Below, piece after piece: positions 1-7,755 of a DNA stretch of 9,378 bases (its first letter is position 1; each line of letters opens with the position of its first letter). The stretch covers positions 1 through 9,378 of the forward strand of contig CAMHFA010000026.1 of NCBI GenBank assembly GCA_946184255.1, given 5' to 3'. Origin of the DNA: an uncultured Bacteroidales bacterium (GTDB lineage Bacteria > Bacteroidota > Bacteroidia > Bacteroidales > UBA932). Position numbers and translations under genes: made by a program. The notes under the pieces were generated by a model. That model saw only the letters and a list, made by a program, of their open reading frames with translations. It had not been told where the DNA came from and made no database searches.

Positions 1-389
1 ACAGTCCTTTCTCTGAGGAAAGGGCTGGGCTGATGCCTGTACAGAAGGCATGGCCGATCAAGGATGTGATAGAACTGCTTCATGAATATGATTTCACGGG
101 CCAGCGGAGGGTGAGTTTCGAGTACACAATGTTCTACGGAATCAATGATGACAAGAGGCATGCTGATGCCTTGGTACGCCTGCTAAAGGGACTTGAATGC
201 AGGGTGAACCTTATCCGTTTCCACAGGATTCCGGATGCTCCTTTCGAACCATCGCCCCAGATAGTTATGGAAAAATTCAGGGACAGGCTCTCTAACCAAG
301 GAATTACTTGTACGATAAGGGCTTCCAGAGGAGAAGACATTATGGCGGCATGTGGAATGCTGGCCGGAGAACACAGGAAAAGACAATGA
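1..389 (+). CDS. rlmN: RlmN, 23S rRNA (adenine-2503-C2)-methyltransferase, C-terminal part
   Basis: This is the 3' end of a radical-SAM methyltransferase that adds a C2 methyl group to A2503 of 23S rRNA and, in characterised members, to A37 of some tRNAs. The frame is open from base 3 and the gene starts upstream of the window. The visible part begins with the family's S-P-F..E-R..L-M-P segment, followed by the conserved stretch around FEYTMFYGIND (codons near 117-155). It ends with DIMAACGMLAG, whose Cys (codon 351-353) corresponds to the C-terminal cysteine (E. coli Cys355) that carries the methyl group. The radical-SAM CxxxCxxC cluster motif lies outside the window. The stop codon overlaps the next gene's start as ATGA, which suggests translational coupling. 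Identification is firm, because the paralogue Cfr is confined to antibiotic-resistance contexts and this operon looks like housekeeping. Confidence 0.95.
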   Translation, partial: SPFSEERAGLMPVQKAWPIKDVIELLHEYDFTGQRRVSFEYTMFYGINDDKRHADALVRLLKGLECRVNLIRFHRIPDAPFEPSPQIVMEKFRDRLSNQGITCTIRASRGEDIMAACGMLAGEHRKRQ

Positions 390-2803
390 GGAAGACATTG
401 AAATACCTGCTTTTCACAGTGGCCGGTTTATTCTCGGCCGCCGGGTTTGCAGTCGCCCAGACAAATCATGCCCTTCTGGACGAAATCAATGAAGCCAAGG
501 ACTTGAGGGCGTCAGTCATCCGTCATAAGATGGACTCCGTCAGAACCAGGAATCATCGGCCTACGGTTGCTCTTGTCCTGTCTGGTGGAGGAGCCAAGGG
601 AGCGGCCCATGTCGGTGTCATCAGATATCTTGAGTCAATCGGCATGCCGGTGGACATGGTGATGGGTACCAGCATGGGAGGACTTGTCGGTGGCATTTAT
701 GCCCTTGGATATGACGCCGAGCATCTGGATTCTCTACTTAGGAATATCGACTGGGACCTGGCCCTTTCGGACAGGGTGCCAAGGGATTACCTGTCGTATT
801 CAACTATCAAATACAAGGAAAAATATGTCCTCTCCTTCCCATTCTTCTACGACAGGAATGATTTCAAGCAGCAGAAAGAGGATGAACTGCAGTATCCCCA
901 CCGTTCAGAAGACATCCATTTCGGTGCGGAGGGGGGAGATGCTTCAAGCCTTGTCCGCGACAACCTGATGGGCAGCCTTCCTTCCGGAATGGTCTATGGC
1001 CAGAATGTCGGTAACATATTCAGTGCCATGTCAGTAGGTTATCAGGATGAGATCGATTTCTACAGGGATCTACCTATTCCGTTCCTCTGCGTTGCCACTG
1101 ACCTTGTGACCGGAACCGCGAAGATCTGGACGAAGGGGAAACTGAACACCGCACTGAGGTCCACGATGTCGATTCCCGGCCTTTTCACCCCGGTTAAAGT
1201 TGATGGAATGGTCCTGGTTGACGGAGGAATGCGCAACAACTATCCAACCGATCTGGCAAAGAAATGCGGGGCTGACATTGTGATCGGTGTCAACCTGTCG
1301 AGCGGTTACAAGGACTATTCTGAGATAAACAACATCGGGGACATCATCGGCACCAGCATCGACATGATGGGACGCCCTTCGTTTGAAAATAACCAGAACA
1401 TTCCTGATGTCAGCATTAAGCCGGATCTTCACGAGTTCACGATGTTGAGCTTCGATACAAAGAGTATCGACACCATTATTGGAAGGGGGTATGAGGCCGC
1501 ACTTGAGGTTGCACCTCAGCTGGACTCCCTCAAGAAATTGATTGGCAACAGAGTAGTTCTCAGGCAGAACGAACCTGCCTTTGACATCAGGACCGGCAAG
1601 GTTCTCGTTTCAGGTGTTGAGATTACCGGTGTGAGCGATAAGGAAAGCGCTTATCTCCAGAACAAGATCAAGGTCAATGCTGGTACGATGATGGGCAGTG
1701 ATGATATCGAGGATGCCGTTGCAACGATCTTTGCCACCAACGCCTTCGACTACGTCAACTATGAACTTCTGGGGGATGAGGAGCCTTACCGGCTTCGCTT
1801 CAATTGCAAGAAAGGCCCGATCAGCAAGGTAGGCATAGGCGCACGTTTCGATACCGAGGAGGTTGTGGCTGTCCTTGTGAACATAGGCTGGGGAGTGCAG
1901 AAGATTCAGGGAGCATCCCTTGATTTCACTGGGAAGGTGGGTGTCAATCCATTCGCCGGCCTGATATATTCCTACGTAGCTCCAAGGGGGATGACAGTCA
2001 ATGCTGCAGCAAGCTACCGCTACACTGACAGGAATACCTTCAGTACCGGAGACAACAACTTCGGAATCAACTTCACCAACATCCGTCAGGAGGTCTTTCT
2101 TTCCAACATAAAGTGGTCAAAGTTCTTCGTAAAACTCGGAGTCAGAAATGACTATTTCGATATAGGTTCCGTGATGGCAGAGCAGGCTGGGTACAAGTCC
2201 CTTGACAAGATGCGTAACAACTATCTGTCCCTGTTCGCCAACGGGCGGAACGAATCCCTTGACAACGGGTATATTCCTACCGGTGGACATTCCATAGGTC
2301 TTTCATATTCATGGCTTTTCGGTGGTTTTCCTAACAGGTTCAATGATCTGCACATACTCCAGTTTGATGCAAAGAGGGTCTTCGGGGGAGAAGATGTAGC
2401 CTTCATTCCCGGTATAAATGTCCGGACCTTGTTGGGCAAAACTGCTCCTATACCTTTTACCAACACAATGGGCGGCAGCCTTGCCGGCAGGTACCTCGAA
2501 CAGCAGATGCCTTTCTTCGGTATCAACAATGCTGCGGCTATGTCCAACATCCTTGGAATAGCCAGGGCTGACTTGAGGTTAAAGGTCAGCAGTAACAATT
2601 ATCTTACAGCAATCTACAACTACGCCCTTACCACAGACCAATTCAAAGGTTTTTTGGAATGGAAAGACAAGGTCCAGGACTACCACGGTTTCGGACTCCA
2701 GTACACTTACAATTCAATAGTAGGCCCTCTTTCCTTCAACGTCCATTGGTCTGACTACACAGACAAAGTCGGGGCATACGTAAGTCTTGGATTTGATTTC
2801 TAG
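386..2803 (+). CDS. Secreted patatin-like phospholipase with POTRA and outer-membrane beta-barrel (type Vd-like)
   Basis: An 805-aa protein predicted to be exported and anchored in the outer membrane. Residues 1-24 are a signal peptide (MRKT, hydrophobic core, cleavage near AVA-Q). Residues ~60-305 are a patatin lipase domain: oxyanion loop SGGGAKG (66-72), nucleophile elbow GTSMG with Ser96, and catalytic Asp279 in VDGG, so all catalytic residues are present. Residues ~405-475 resemble one POTRA domain. Residues ~480-805 alternate like a BamA/surface-antigen barrel and end in Phe (GFDF), a typical barrel-assembly signal. This order matches the PlpD/FplA type Vd proteins, in which the patatin domain is exported through its own barrel. 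Family knowledge suggests phospholipase A activity; the substrate here is unknown. An in-frame start at 308 was rejected because it would overlap rlmN by 82 bases and bury the signal peptide. The start at 386 gives an ATGA overlap with rlmN. recX follows 2 bases after the stop. Confidence 0.9.
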   Translation: MRKTLKYLLFTVAGLFSAAGFAVAQTNHALLDEINEAKDLRASVIRHKMDSVRTRNHRPTVALVLSGGGAKGAAHVGVIRYLESIGMPVDMVMGTSMGGLVGGIYALGYDAEHLDSLLRNIDWDLALSDRVPRDYLSYSTIKYKEKYVLSFPFFYDRNDFKQQKEDELQYPHRSEDIHFGAEGGDASSLVRDNLMGSLPSGMVYGQNVGNIFSAMSVGYQDEIDFYRDLPIPFLCVATDLVTGTAKIWTKGKLNTALRSTMSIPGLFTPVKVDGMVLVDGGMRNNYPTDLAKKCGADIVIGVNLSSGYKDYSEINNIGDIIGTSIDMMGRPSFENNQNIPDVSIKPDLHEFTMLSFDTKSIDTIIGRGYEAALEVAPQLDSLKKLIGNRVVLRQNEPAFDIRTGKVLVSGVEITGVSDKESAYLQNKIKVNAGTMMGSDDIEDAVATIFATNAFDYVNYELLGDEEPYRLRFNCKKGPISKVGIGARFDTEEVVAVLVNIGWGVQKIQGASLDFTGKVGVNPFAGLIYSYVAPRGMTVNAAASYRYTDRNTFSTGDNNFGINFTNIRQEVFLSNIKWSKFFVKLGVRNDYFDIGSVMAEQAGYKSLDKMRNNYLSLFANGRNESLDNGYIPTGGHSIGLSYSWLFGGFPNRFNDLHILQFDAKRVFGGEDVAFIPGINVRTLLGKTAPIPFTNTMGGSLAGRYLEQQMPFFGINNAAAMSNILGIARADLRLKVSSNNYLTAIYNYALTTDQFKGFLEWKDKVQDYHGFGLQYTYNSIVGPLSFNVHWSDYTDKVGAYVSLGFDF

Positions 2804-2805
2804 GC

Positions 2806-3270
2806 ATGGAAGAATATTCAAAAGTCCTGGACCGCCTGCAGGCTCAGTGCTCCAAGAGGGAGTACTGCTCTTCGGATATCCTTCGAAAGGGGCTGACCGC
2901 TTTCGAAGGAGACAGGGAGCAGGCGACCAAGCTCCTGGACTCTCTTATTCAGGACAGGTTTGTCGATGACTTGCGCTACGCCACCGCTTTCGCAAGGGAA
3001 AAATCCCGCCTGACGGGCTGGGGACCTGCGAAGATTAAGTACATGCTGGTGGGGAAAGGTATTCCCAGGTCCATTGTGGATGAGGCCTTGAAGGAGGTTG
3101 ATCCCGATGAGGCCGAAAGGAAGATGATATCCGTTCTTGAGGTCAAGTACAAGACCCTTGCCGGTGATCCTCAGGAAAAGTTCAAACTTCTGAAGTTCGG
3201 TCTCACCAGGGGGTATGAATATGATGCCATCGCTCCTGTGGTTGATGATATTTTAAAGAAGAATAGCTAA
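2806..3270 (+). CDS. recX: RecX family regulator of RecA
   Basis: A 154-aa, mostly helical cytoplasmic protein. RecX binds RecA filaments and modulates (usually inhibits) their recombinase and coprotease activity. Recognition rests on the RecX helical repeats: residues ~14-65 with CSKREY, the hallmark RFVDDLRYA (51-59) and AFAREK, then GWGPAKI (71-77), KGIP (84-87), and IVDEAL (90-95). A third repeat ends with RGYEYDAI (135-142). Length is normal for Bacteroidota RecX. The start is 2 bases after the patatin gene's stop with no clear Shine-Dalgarno, so it probably depends on translation of the upstream gene. No recA lies in the window. A 28-bp gap with a possible promoter separates it from purC. 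Confidence 0.9.
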   Translation: MEEYSKVLDRLQAQCSKREYCSSDILRKGLTAFEGDREQATKLLDSLIQDRFVDDLRYATAFAREKSRLTGWGPAKIKYMLVGKGIPRSIVDEALKEVDPDEAERKMISVLEVKYKTLAGDPQEKFKLLKFGLTRGYEYDAIAPVVDDILKKNS

Positions 3271-3275
3271 ATTTG
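3268..3275 (+). promoter_or_regulatory. Possible Bacteroidota -7 element upstream of purC
   Basis: TAAATTTG exactly matches the TAnnTTTG -7 consensus of Bacteroidota primary-sigma promoters. It overlaps the recX stop codon and lies 23 bases before the purC ATG. The only nearby -33-like element is GTTG at 3241-3244, which leaves a 23-base spacer against the usual 19-21. This may be a weak internal promoter giving purC independent expression, or a chance match. Confidence 0.35.
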
Positions 3276-3298
3276 AAGTCATATTATTCAAGTTGGAA

Positions 3299-4237
3299 AT
3301 GAAAGCAATCGTAAAGACAGATTTCAACCTTCCCGGTCAGGTGGGAAAGTATGTTGGCAAAGTTCGCGACGTCTATGACATTGAGGGCAAGTACCTGGTT
3401 ATGGTGGTCTCAGACAGGATCTCAGCATTCGATGTGGTCCTCCCTGAAGGGATTCCTTACAAGGGTCAGGTCCTTAACAGGATAGCCGCCAAGTTCCTGG
3501 ATGCTACTTCCGACATCCTGCCAAATTGGAAGATAGCCGTCCCGGACCCGGCAGTCACCATCGGGCACAAGTGCGAGCCGTTCAAGGTTGAGATGGTCAT
3601 CAGGGGATATCTTGCAGGTCATGCCTGGAGGGAATACAAGGCGGGGAAGCGCACTCTTTGCAGGGTCCCTCTGCCGGAAGGGATGGTTGAAAACCAGAAG
3701 TTTCCGGAGCCTATCATAACTCCTACTTCAAAGGCGATGGAAGGACATGACGAGGACATTTCAAAGGAAGAGATAATTGCGAGCGGCCTTGTAGGAAGGG
3801 AAGACTACGAGAAACTTGAGGAATACACCAGGGCCATTTTCCAGCGCGGAACTGAAATTGCTGCCAAACAGGGACTTATCCTTGTGGACACCAAGTATGA
3901 ATTTGGAAAGAAGGACGGAGTGATCTATCTGATGGACGAGGTCCACACCCCGGACTCCTCGAGGTATTTCTATGCTGAAGGTTATGAGGATCGTCTGGCA
4001 AAGGGGGAGAGACAGAGGCAACTGTCAAAGGAATTTGTCCGCGAATGGCTCATGGCCAATGGCTTCCAGGGCCAGGAGGGTCAGAAGGTTCCTGAAATGA
4101 CTCCCGAAGTCGTTTCCGGAATCACAGAACGCTACATAGAGCTTTATGAACATATAACTGGAGACCGGTTTGACCGCAGCGAGTATTCTGAGTCCTCTAT
4201 TGAGAAGAACATACTGGACTTCCTTCGAACAATTTAA
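3299..4237 (+). CDS. purC: PurC, phosphoribosylaminoimidazole-succinocarboxamide (SAICAR) synthase
   Basis: A 312-aa cytoplasmic enzyme of de novo purine synthesis. It joins CAIR and L-aspartate, using ATP, to give SAICAR. The whole domain is present: GKVRDVYD (20-27) for nucleotide binding, [10 protein letters not shown] (37-46), [10 protein letters not shown] (101-110), the [13 protein letters not shown] region (140-152), the family signature LVDTKYEFG (195-203) and [12 protein letters not shown] (213-224). It is the long (~300 aa) form, as opposed to the ~237-aa E. coli type. I chose the ATG at 3299. An in-frame TTG at 3293 would add two residues, but the ATG gives the expected beginning and neither start has a strong ribosome binding site. 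No other pur gene is adjacent, so the gene sits in a mixed operon. mtgA begins 6 bases after its stop. Confidence 0.96.
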   Translation: MKAIVKTDFNLPGQVGKYVGKVRDVYDIEGKYLVMVVSDRISAFDVVLPEGIPYKGQVLNRIAAKFLDATSDILPNWKIAVPDPAVTIGHKCEPFKVEMVIRGYLAGHAWREYKAGKRTLCRVPLPEGMVENQKFPEPIITPTSKAMEGHDEDISKEEIIASGLVGREDYEKLEEYTRAIFQRGTEIAAKQGLILVDTKYEFGKKDGVIYLMDEVHTPDSSRYFYAEGYEDRLAKGERQRQLSKEFVREWLMANGFQGQEGQKVPEMTPEVVSGITERYIELYEHITGDRFDRSEYSESSIEKNILDFLRTI

Positions 4238-4243
4238 TCCTTT

Positions 4244-4981
4244 ATGCCGAAAGAAAGGAAACATTCCATAGGATGGTGGTGGAGACTGCTGTTGATCAAG
4301 ATCCCGGCAGCCTTCATTGTCTTGTCTGTCCTCTGGGTGCTTTTGCTTAAGTGGTGTCCCGTCCTCTTTACGCCCCTTATGATCCAGCGTTCTATAGAGT
4401 TCAGGGGGGATGAGTCTTTCAGTACCCATTTCAAGTGGGTGCCTTATGAGAAGATAAGCCCTGAAATGGCGAGGGCTGTGATTGCCTCTGAGGACAATCT
4501 GTTTGAAAAGCATGACGGTTTCGACAGGAAGGCGATCGAGCAGGCCAGGGAAGAAGTCCGTACAGGCAAACGCAAGCAGATGCGCGGAGCCAGTACCATC
4601 TCCCAGCAGACGGCCAAGAACGTTTTCCTGTTTCCTACGAGATCATATCTCCGTAAAGGATTGGAAGCTTATTTCACCGTCCTCATCGAAAAGATTTGGG
4701 GAAAGGAGAGGATCCTGGAGGTTTACCTTAATGTTATCGAGACCGGGAAGGGCCTTTATGGGGTTGAAGCTGTCGCTGAGAAGTGTTTCAACACTACTGC
4801 GGCCAAACTGACCCGAAGACAGTGTTGCCTGATAGCGGCCTGTCTTCCAAATCCCCTGAAGAGGAATGCGGCGAAGCCATCATCATATGTAAGTTCCCGT
4901 GCAGGACAGATTTCTGCACTGGAGCCGAAACTTGCTTATCCCTCTTGGATATACCACAATAAAGACAATGGAGGAAAGTAA
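4244..4981 (+). CDS. mtgA: MtgA, monofunctional peptidoglycan glycosyltransferase (GT51)
   Basis: A 245-aa inner-membrane enzyme that polymerises lipid II into glycan strands on the periplasmic face and lacks a transpeptidase domain. Residues ~11-36 form one N-terminal membrane anchor, preceded by a basic cytoplasmic tail. The GT51 motifs occur in order: ASEDNLFEKHDGFD (81-94) with catalytic Glu83, RGASTISQQTAKN (114-126), the R-K-x-x-E segment near 137-141 with the second acidic residue Glu141, and ERILEVYLNVIETG (155-168). Length and single-domain layout match MtgA rather than class A PBPs. Six bases separate it from purC. The following epimerase begins 3 bases after its stop, so these genes are very likely co-transcribed. 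The C-terminal ~25 residues are low in conserved motifs. Confidence 0.94.
   Translation: MPKERKHSIGWWWRLLLIKIPAAFIVLSVLWVLLLKWCPVLFTPLMIQRSIEFRGDESFSTHFKWVPYEKISPEMARAVIASEDNLFEKHDGFDRKAIEQAREEVRTGKRKQMRGASTISQQTAKNVFLFPTRSYLRKGLEAYFTVLIEKIWGKERILEVYLNVIETGKGLYGVEAVAEKCFNTTAAKLTRRQCCLIAACLPNPLKRNAAKPSSYVSSRAGQISALEPKLAYPSWIYHNKDNGGK
4970..4974 (+). promoter_or_regulatory. Shine-Dalgarno site for the epimerase gene
   Basis: GGAGG ends 10 bases before the ATG at 4985 and lies within the last codons of mtgA. It is the clearest purine-rich ribosome binding site in the window, where other starts have little or none. It supports 4985 as the start and suggests the epimerase is translated independently of mtgA. 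Confidence 0.5.
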
Positions 4982-4984
4982 TTA

Positions 4985-5989
4985 ATGAAAATACTTGTGA
5001 CAGGGGCTGCCGGATTCATCGGTTCAAATCTTCTGGGGCGTTTGGCTGCCAGAGGAGACGAGGTGGTCGGTCTTGACAATATAAACGACTACTACGATGT
5101 CCGTCTCAAGTTTGGAAGGCTAGCTCAGAATGGCTTCGATGGTCCATTTGAGGATAAGGGTACTTCATTCAGTACAGTATGGCCATCATGCCGATTCCTC
5201 AAGGGAGACATTTGCGACAAGCCATTTATTGACAAGGTGTTCAAGGAAGAAAACTTTGATGTGGTTGTCAACTTGGCTGCACAGGCCGGTGTAAGATATT
5301 CAATTACAAACCCTTACGCTTATCTTAAGAGCAACCTCGAAGGCTTTTTGAATATCCTGGAGGCTTGCCGGGACAACAAGGTAAAGCATTTGGTGTTCGC
5401 ATCCTCCAGCTCCGTTTACGGCCTTAATTCCAAGGTCCCGTTCAGTGAGGATGACAAGGCTGACAGTCCTGTCAGCCTGTACGGCGCAACCAAGAAGTCC
5501 AATGAACTGATGGCGCATTCCTATGCGAAACTTTATGGAATCCCTTCAACCGGTCTCCGTTTCTTTACGGTTTACGGTCCTTGGGGGAGACCGGACATGA
5601 GTCCTATGCTGTTTGCGACAGCGATCTCCAAGGGTGAACCGATAAAGGTTTTCAACGGAGGCGACATGATCAGGGACTTCACCTACGTTGATGACATTGT
5701 CGAAGGCACCATCAGGGTCATCGATAATCCTCCCTCCTTTTTCAAGGTCTATAACATCGGTTGCTCCAATCCTGTAAGGCTTATGGATTTCATAAGTGAA
5801 ATAGAAACTGCGCTTGGGGTTGAGGCCAAGAAGGAATTCCTGCCGATGCAGCCTGGGGATGTCTATCAGACCTATGCAGATTGCAGCAAACTTGAAAGTG
5901 AGTTGGGTTACCATCCGACCACCACTCTCCATGAGGGGATTGGCAAGTTCATCGAGTGGTTCAATTCAGAGATGAATCCTTTGAGATGA
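4985..5989 (+). CDS. NAD-dependent sugar-nucleotide epimerase, probably UDP-glucuronate 4-epimerase
   Basis: A 334-aa extended short-chain dehydrogenase/reductase. The N-terminal Rossmann motif GAAGFIG (7-13) and the Asp in GLDN (D31) bind NAD. SSSSVYG (140-146) supplies the catalytic Ser, and YGATK gives Tyr166 and Lys170. The block RFFTVYGPWGRPDM (192-205) and NLAAQAGVRYS (96-106) are characteristic of the UDP-glucuronate 4-epimerase branch (LpsL/CapI type), which interconverts UDP-GlcA and UDP-GalA. RDFTYVDD (230-237) is also conserved. It acts in the cytoplasm to supply a surface-polysaccharide donor. It is slightly shorter than the usual ~340-355 aa but complete. The stop overlaps the glycosyltransferase start (ATGA), implying coupled translation and a shared pathway. 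A related UDP-sugar 4-epimerase or a dehydratase is the main alternative; the family is certain, the substrate is inferred. Confidence 0.85.
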   Translation: MKILVTGAAGFIGSNLLGRLAARGDEVVGLDNINDYYDVRLKFGRLAQNGFDGPFEDKGTSFSTVWPSCRFLKGDICDKPFIDKVFKEENFDVVVNLAAQAGVRYSITNPYAYLKSNLEGFLNILEACRDNKVKHLVFASSSSVYGLNSKVPFSEDDKADSPVSLYGATKKSNELMAHSYAKLYGIPSTGLRFFTVYGPWGRPDMSPMLFATAISKGEPIKVFNGGDMIRDFTYVDDIVEGTIRVIDNPPSFFKVYNIGCSNPVRLMDFISEIETALGVEAKKEFLPMQPGDVYQTYADCSKLESELGYHPTTTLHEGIGKFIEWFNSEMNPLR

Positions 5990-6975
5990 AGTTGTCTATA
6001 GTCATACCCATGTACAATGCAGGTCAATTCATCGGTAATTGCCTGGAATCGTGCATGAATCAAGACCTTCTCCCTTCTGATTATGAAGTGATCATAGTCA
6101 ATGACGGCAGCACGGACAATGGTGTGGAAGTGGCGGAAGGAATGATTGAATCCCAAGGCTGGGGCAATATCAGGATAGTAAGCAGGGTCAACGGTGGATT
6201 GAGTGAGGCGCGGAACACTGGGCTGGATCATGCTAAAGGGGATTTCATATGGTTCGTAGATGCGGATGATTGGATAGAGACAGGTTGTCTAGGTAAACTT
6301 GTAGGAAGACTTGATACTCAGGATGTCCTCGTGTTCGGAGCAGTTGATTATTTTCAATCCGATGGAGGAGTAAAGAAAGGGTCTGTTTTCCAATATCCGA
6401 AAGAGGTCAGAAGGAGCGGTCCTGAACACATCTCTGTAATGAGCGAAAGGCTAAAGATGTGTGCTCCGTTCTGTATACTCAAACGCAGTTTCCTTTCAGA
6501 TCATAATCTCCGGTTTGTACCTGGATTGTTGCATGAAGATGCTGAATTCATGCCCAGAACCATTAATGAAGCCGGTGTGGTTCATGTCATTACATTAACG
6601 CCATATTGTCGTCTAGTTAGGGCTGGTTCATTGTCCAGAGACCATAACCCCGCCAGATTCGGCGCCCTTCTTGAAGTGGCAACAAGGCTCCATGATTATA
6701 AAGGATCTGGTAAGGTGGGCAAAGGTTATTCTGCCCCTTTCAACAGCATCATTTCAAACGTACTTAACCAATCATTCAAGTACGTTGTCCCGAATAAGGC
6801 TTCTGGGTATAATCTGAAAGATTTGAAATGGATCAAAGGAACTTTCCTATCATCTAAAGAATTCAAATACAAATTAGAAGGAATCCTGATTTCTTTATTT
6901 CCGAACAAACCTGTCGAGATTTTCTCATTCTTGTCCAGTATCAGGAATATCCATGGAAAAGTTCTTTTGGCTTGA
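5986..6975 (+). CDS. Glycosyltransferase family 2 (GT-A fold)
   Basis: A 329-aa predicted transferase that moves a sugar from a nucleotide donor onto a growing envelope glycan at the cytoplasmic side of the membrane. The N terminus has the GT2 start SIVIPMYNAG (4-13), then VNDGSTD (38-44), the NGGLSEARNTGL segment (69-80) and the metal/donor motif VDADDW (91-96). HED (183-185) probably belongs to the acceptor/catalytic region, followed by the R-x-G-S-L-S segment common in EpsJ-like enzymes. No obvious membrane helix is seen. The start at 5986 was preferred over the in-frame ATG at 5956: it gives the classic M-K-L-S-I-V-I-P beginning and a 4-base ATGA overlap with the epimerase. The 3' third is clearly AT-richer (about 34% G+C by hand count over 6781-6960) than genes such as purC. 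Donor and acceptor are unknown. Confidence 0.9.
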   Translation: MKLSIVIPMYNAGQFIGNCLESCMNQDLLPSDYEVIIVNDGSTDNGVEVAEGMIESQGWGNIRIVSRVNGGLSEARNTGLDHAKGDFIWFVDADDWIETGCLGKLVGRLDTQDVLVFGAVDYFQSDGGVKKGSVFQYPKEVRRSGPEHISVMSERLKMCAPFCILKRSFLSDHNLRFVPGLLHEDAEFMPRTINEAGVVHVITLTPYCRLVRAGSLSRDHNPARFGALLEVATRLHDYKGSGKVGKGYSAPFNSIISNVLNQSFKYVVPNKASGYNLKDLKWIKGTFLSSKEFKYKLEGILISLFPNKPVEIFSFLSSIRNIHGKVLLA

Positions 6976-7035
6976 TTTTGGCAGAATAGTCATTTCGGCA
7001 AAAATGAACTTGTTAACATTCAATCATATTCAGTT

Positions 7036-7674
7036 ATGAAGAAAATATTCACAACCCTGCTTGCAGCATCTATGATGCTCGCGGGTACTTCTGTCTTTGC
7101 ACAGAACCTGGCCCTTGAAGCTGGATTCGGCCTTAGCTCCACCAGATTCAATTACACTGTTGGCAGCACTACTGCTGACCTCTATGGCGGAACTATCGGT
7201 CTGTCATATGAAATTCCTCTCATGCCTGGCACCTTGGGATTCGCTCCCGGTATCCAGGTCGGCTATTTTACCGGAGGTGATGTCAAGCTGCCCTTCAATC
7301 TCGGACAGGCTTCGTTCAATGAGTCCTATCTTGCAGTTCCTCTCGATTTCAACCTGCATCTTCCTATCAGCGAGGACATCAAGTTTCTGGTTGTCGCCGG
7401 TCCTACCCTTGACTTCGGACTGACCTCACGTGCAAAAGTAAAGGATACCAATGTCGAGTATGACATTTATGACGGTGCGTTGGGCGACATGACCAAGTAC
7501 ACCCGTTACGATGTCCTCATCGGTGGTGGACTCGGCATCGATGTCATGGATGCAGTCCGTTTCACTGTCAGGTACGACTATGGCCTTGTCAATCGCAATG
7601 GAGGGAACCTCACCAGCGGCTTCCTCAAGGTGAACCGCAGCCAGCTCAAACTTGGCGTTGGCTTCCTCTTCTAG
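7036..7674 (+). CDS. Small outer-membrane beta-barrel protein (porin/OMP_b-brl type)
   Basis: A 212-aa protein with a clean signal peptide (MKKIFTTLL, small-residue region, cleavage near SVFA-Q, residue 22/23). The rest alternates polar and hydrophobic residues with many Gly and aromatic residues. It ends with LKLGVGFLF, a terminal Phe strand typical of outer-membrane barrels. Length fits an 8-stranded barrel of the PorT/OMP_b-brl families common in Bacteroidota. No catalytic motif is visible and the function is unknown; it could be structural, a small channel or an adhesin. It is preceded by 60 bp without a strong consensus promoter and followed by the secA regulatory region. The start ATG at 7036 is supported by the signal peptide directly after it, although no Shine-Dalgarno is evident. 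Confidence 0.85.
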   Translation: MKKIFTTLLAASMMLAGTSVFAQNLALEAGFGLSSTRFNYTVGSTTADLYGGTIGLSYEIPLMPGTLGFAPGIQVGYFTGGDVKLPFNLGQASFNESYLAVPLDFNLHLPISEDIKFLVVAGPTLDFGLTSRAKVKDTNVEYDIYDGALGDMTKYTRYDVLIGGGLGIDVMDAVRFTVRYDYGLVNRNGGNLTSGFLKVNRSQLKLGVGFLF

Positions 7675-7676
7675 AA

Positions 7677-7710
7677 GGTTTGTAAAACCGACATAATGTC
7701 AGCTCTTTTT
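7677..7710 (+). terminator. Weak candidate terminator after the outer-membrane protein gene
   Basis: Just after the stop codon lie two small hairpins: GGTTT/AAACC with a 3-base loop (7677-7689) and GACA/TGTC with a 3-base loop (7690-7700). Five T residues follow at 7706-7710. The stems are short and the T run does not directly abut them, so this is only a tentative intrinsic terminator. Confidence 0.25.
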
Positions 7711-7724
7711 CGAGGGTCTGATAA

Positions 7725-7755
7725 TTGTATTTGTCTCTGATTATCGCTATATTTG
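7725..7755 (+). promoter_or_regulatory. Bacteroidota-type promoter for secA
   Basis: TATATTTG at 7748-7755 is a perfect TAnnTTTG -7 element. TTG at 7725-7727 fits the -33 element with a 20-base spacer, inside the known 19-21 range. Transcription would begin near 7760-7763 and give an AT-rich leader of about 20 bases before the secA ATG at 7782. The -7 element sits in the loop between the arms of a perfect inverted repeat, so regulation at this site is possible. Confidence 0.6.

Noticed and set aside
308..385. In-frame upstream start that would lengthen the patatin protein by 26 residues
   Set aside because: The added residues overlap rlmN, are highly charged and would bury the signal peptide starting at 386.
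4025..4513. 162-codon minus-strand frame across the purC/mtgA junction
   Set aside because: It spans two well-supported sense genes, has no recognisable domain and no promoter.
6976..7004. Near-inverted repeat TTTTGGC / GGCAAAA after the GT2 gene as a terminator
   Set aside because: One internal mismatch, an AT-only stem core and no T run after it; it would not form a stable terminator.
6977..7012. TTTG (6977-6980) and TGAACTTG (7005-7012) as a promoter for the outer-membrane protein gene
   Set aside because: The -7 match is poor (second base not A, C in place of the first T of TTTG) and the 24-base spacer is too long. A promoter is likely here but I cannot place it.
7696..7740. A 14-codon frame (starting MSALFRG) upstream of secA, as a possible SecM-like leader peptide
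   Set aside because: It is far too short for an export-monitoring arrest peptide, has no signal sequence or ribosome binding site, and lies upstream of the predicted secA transcription start.
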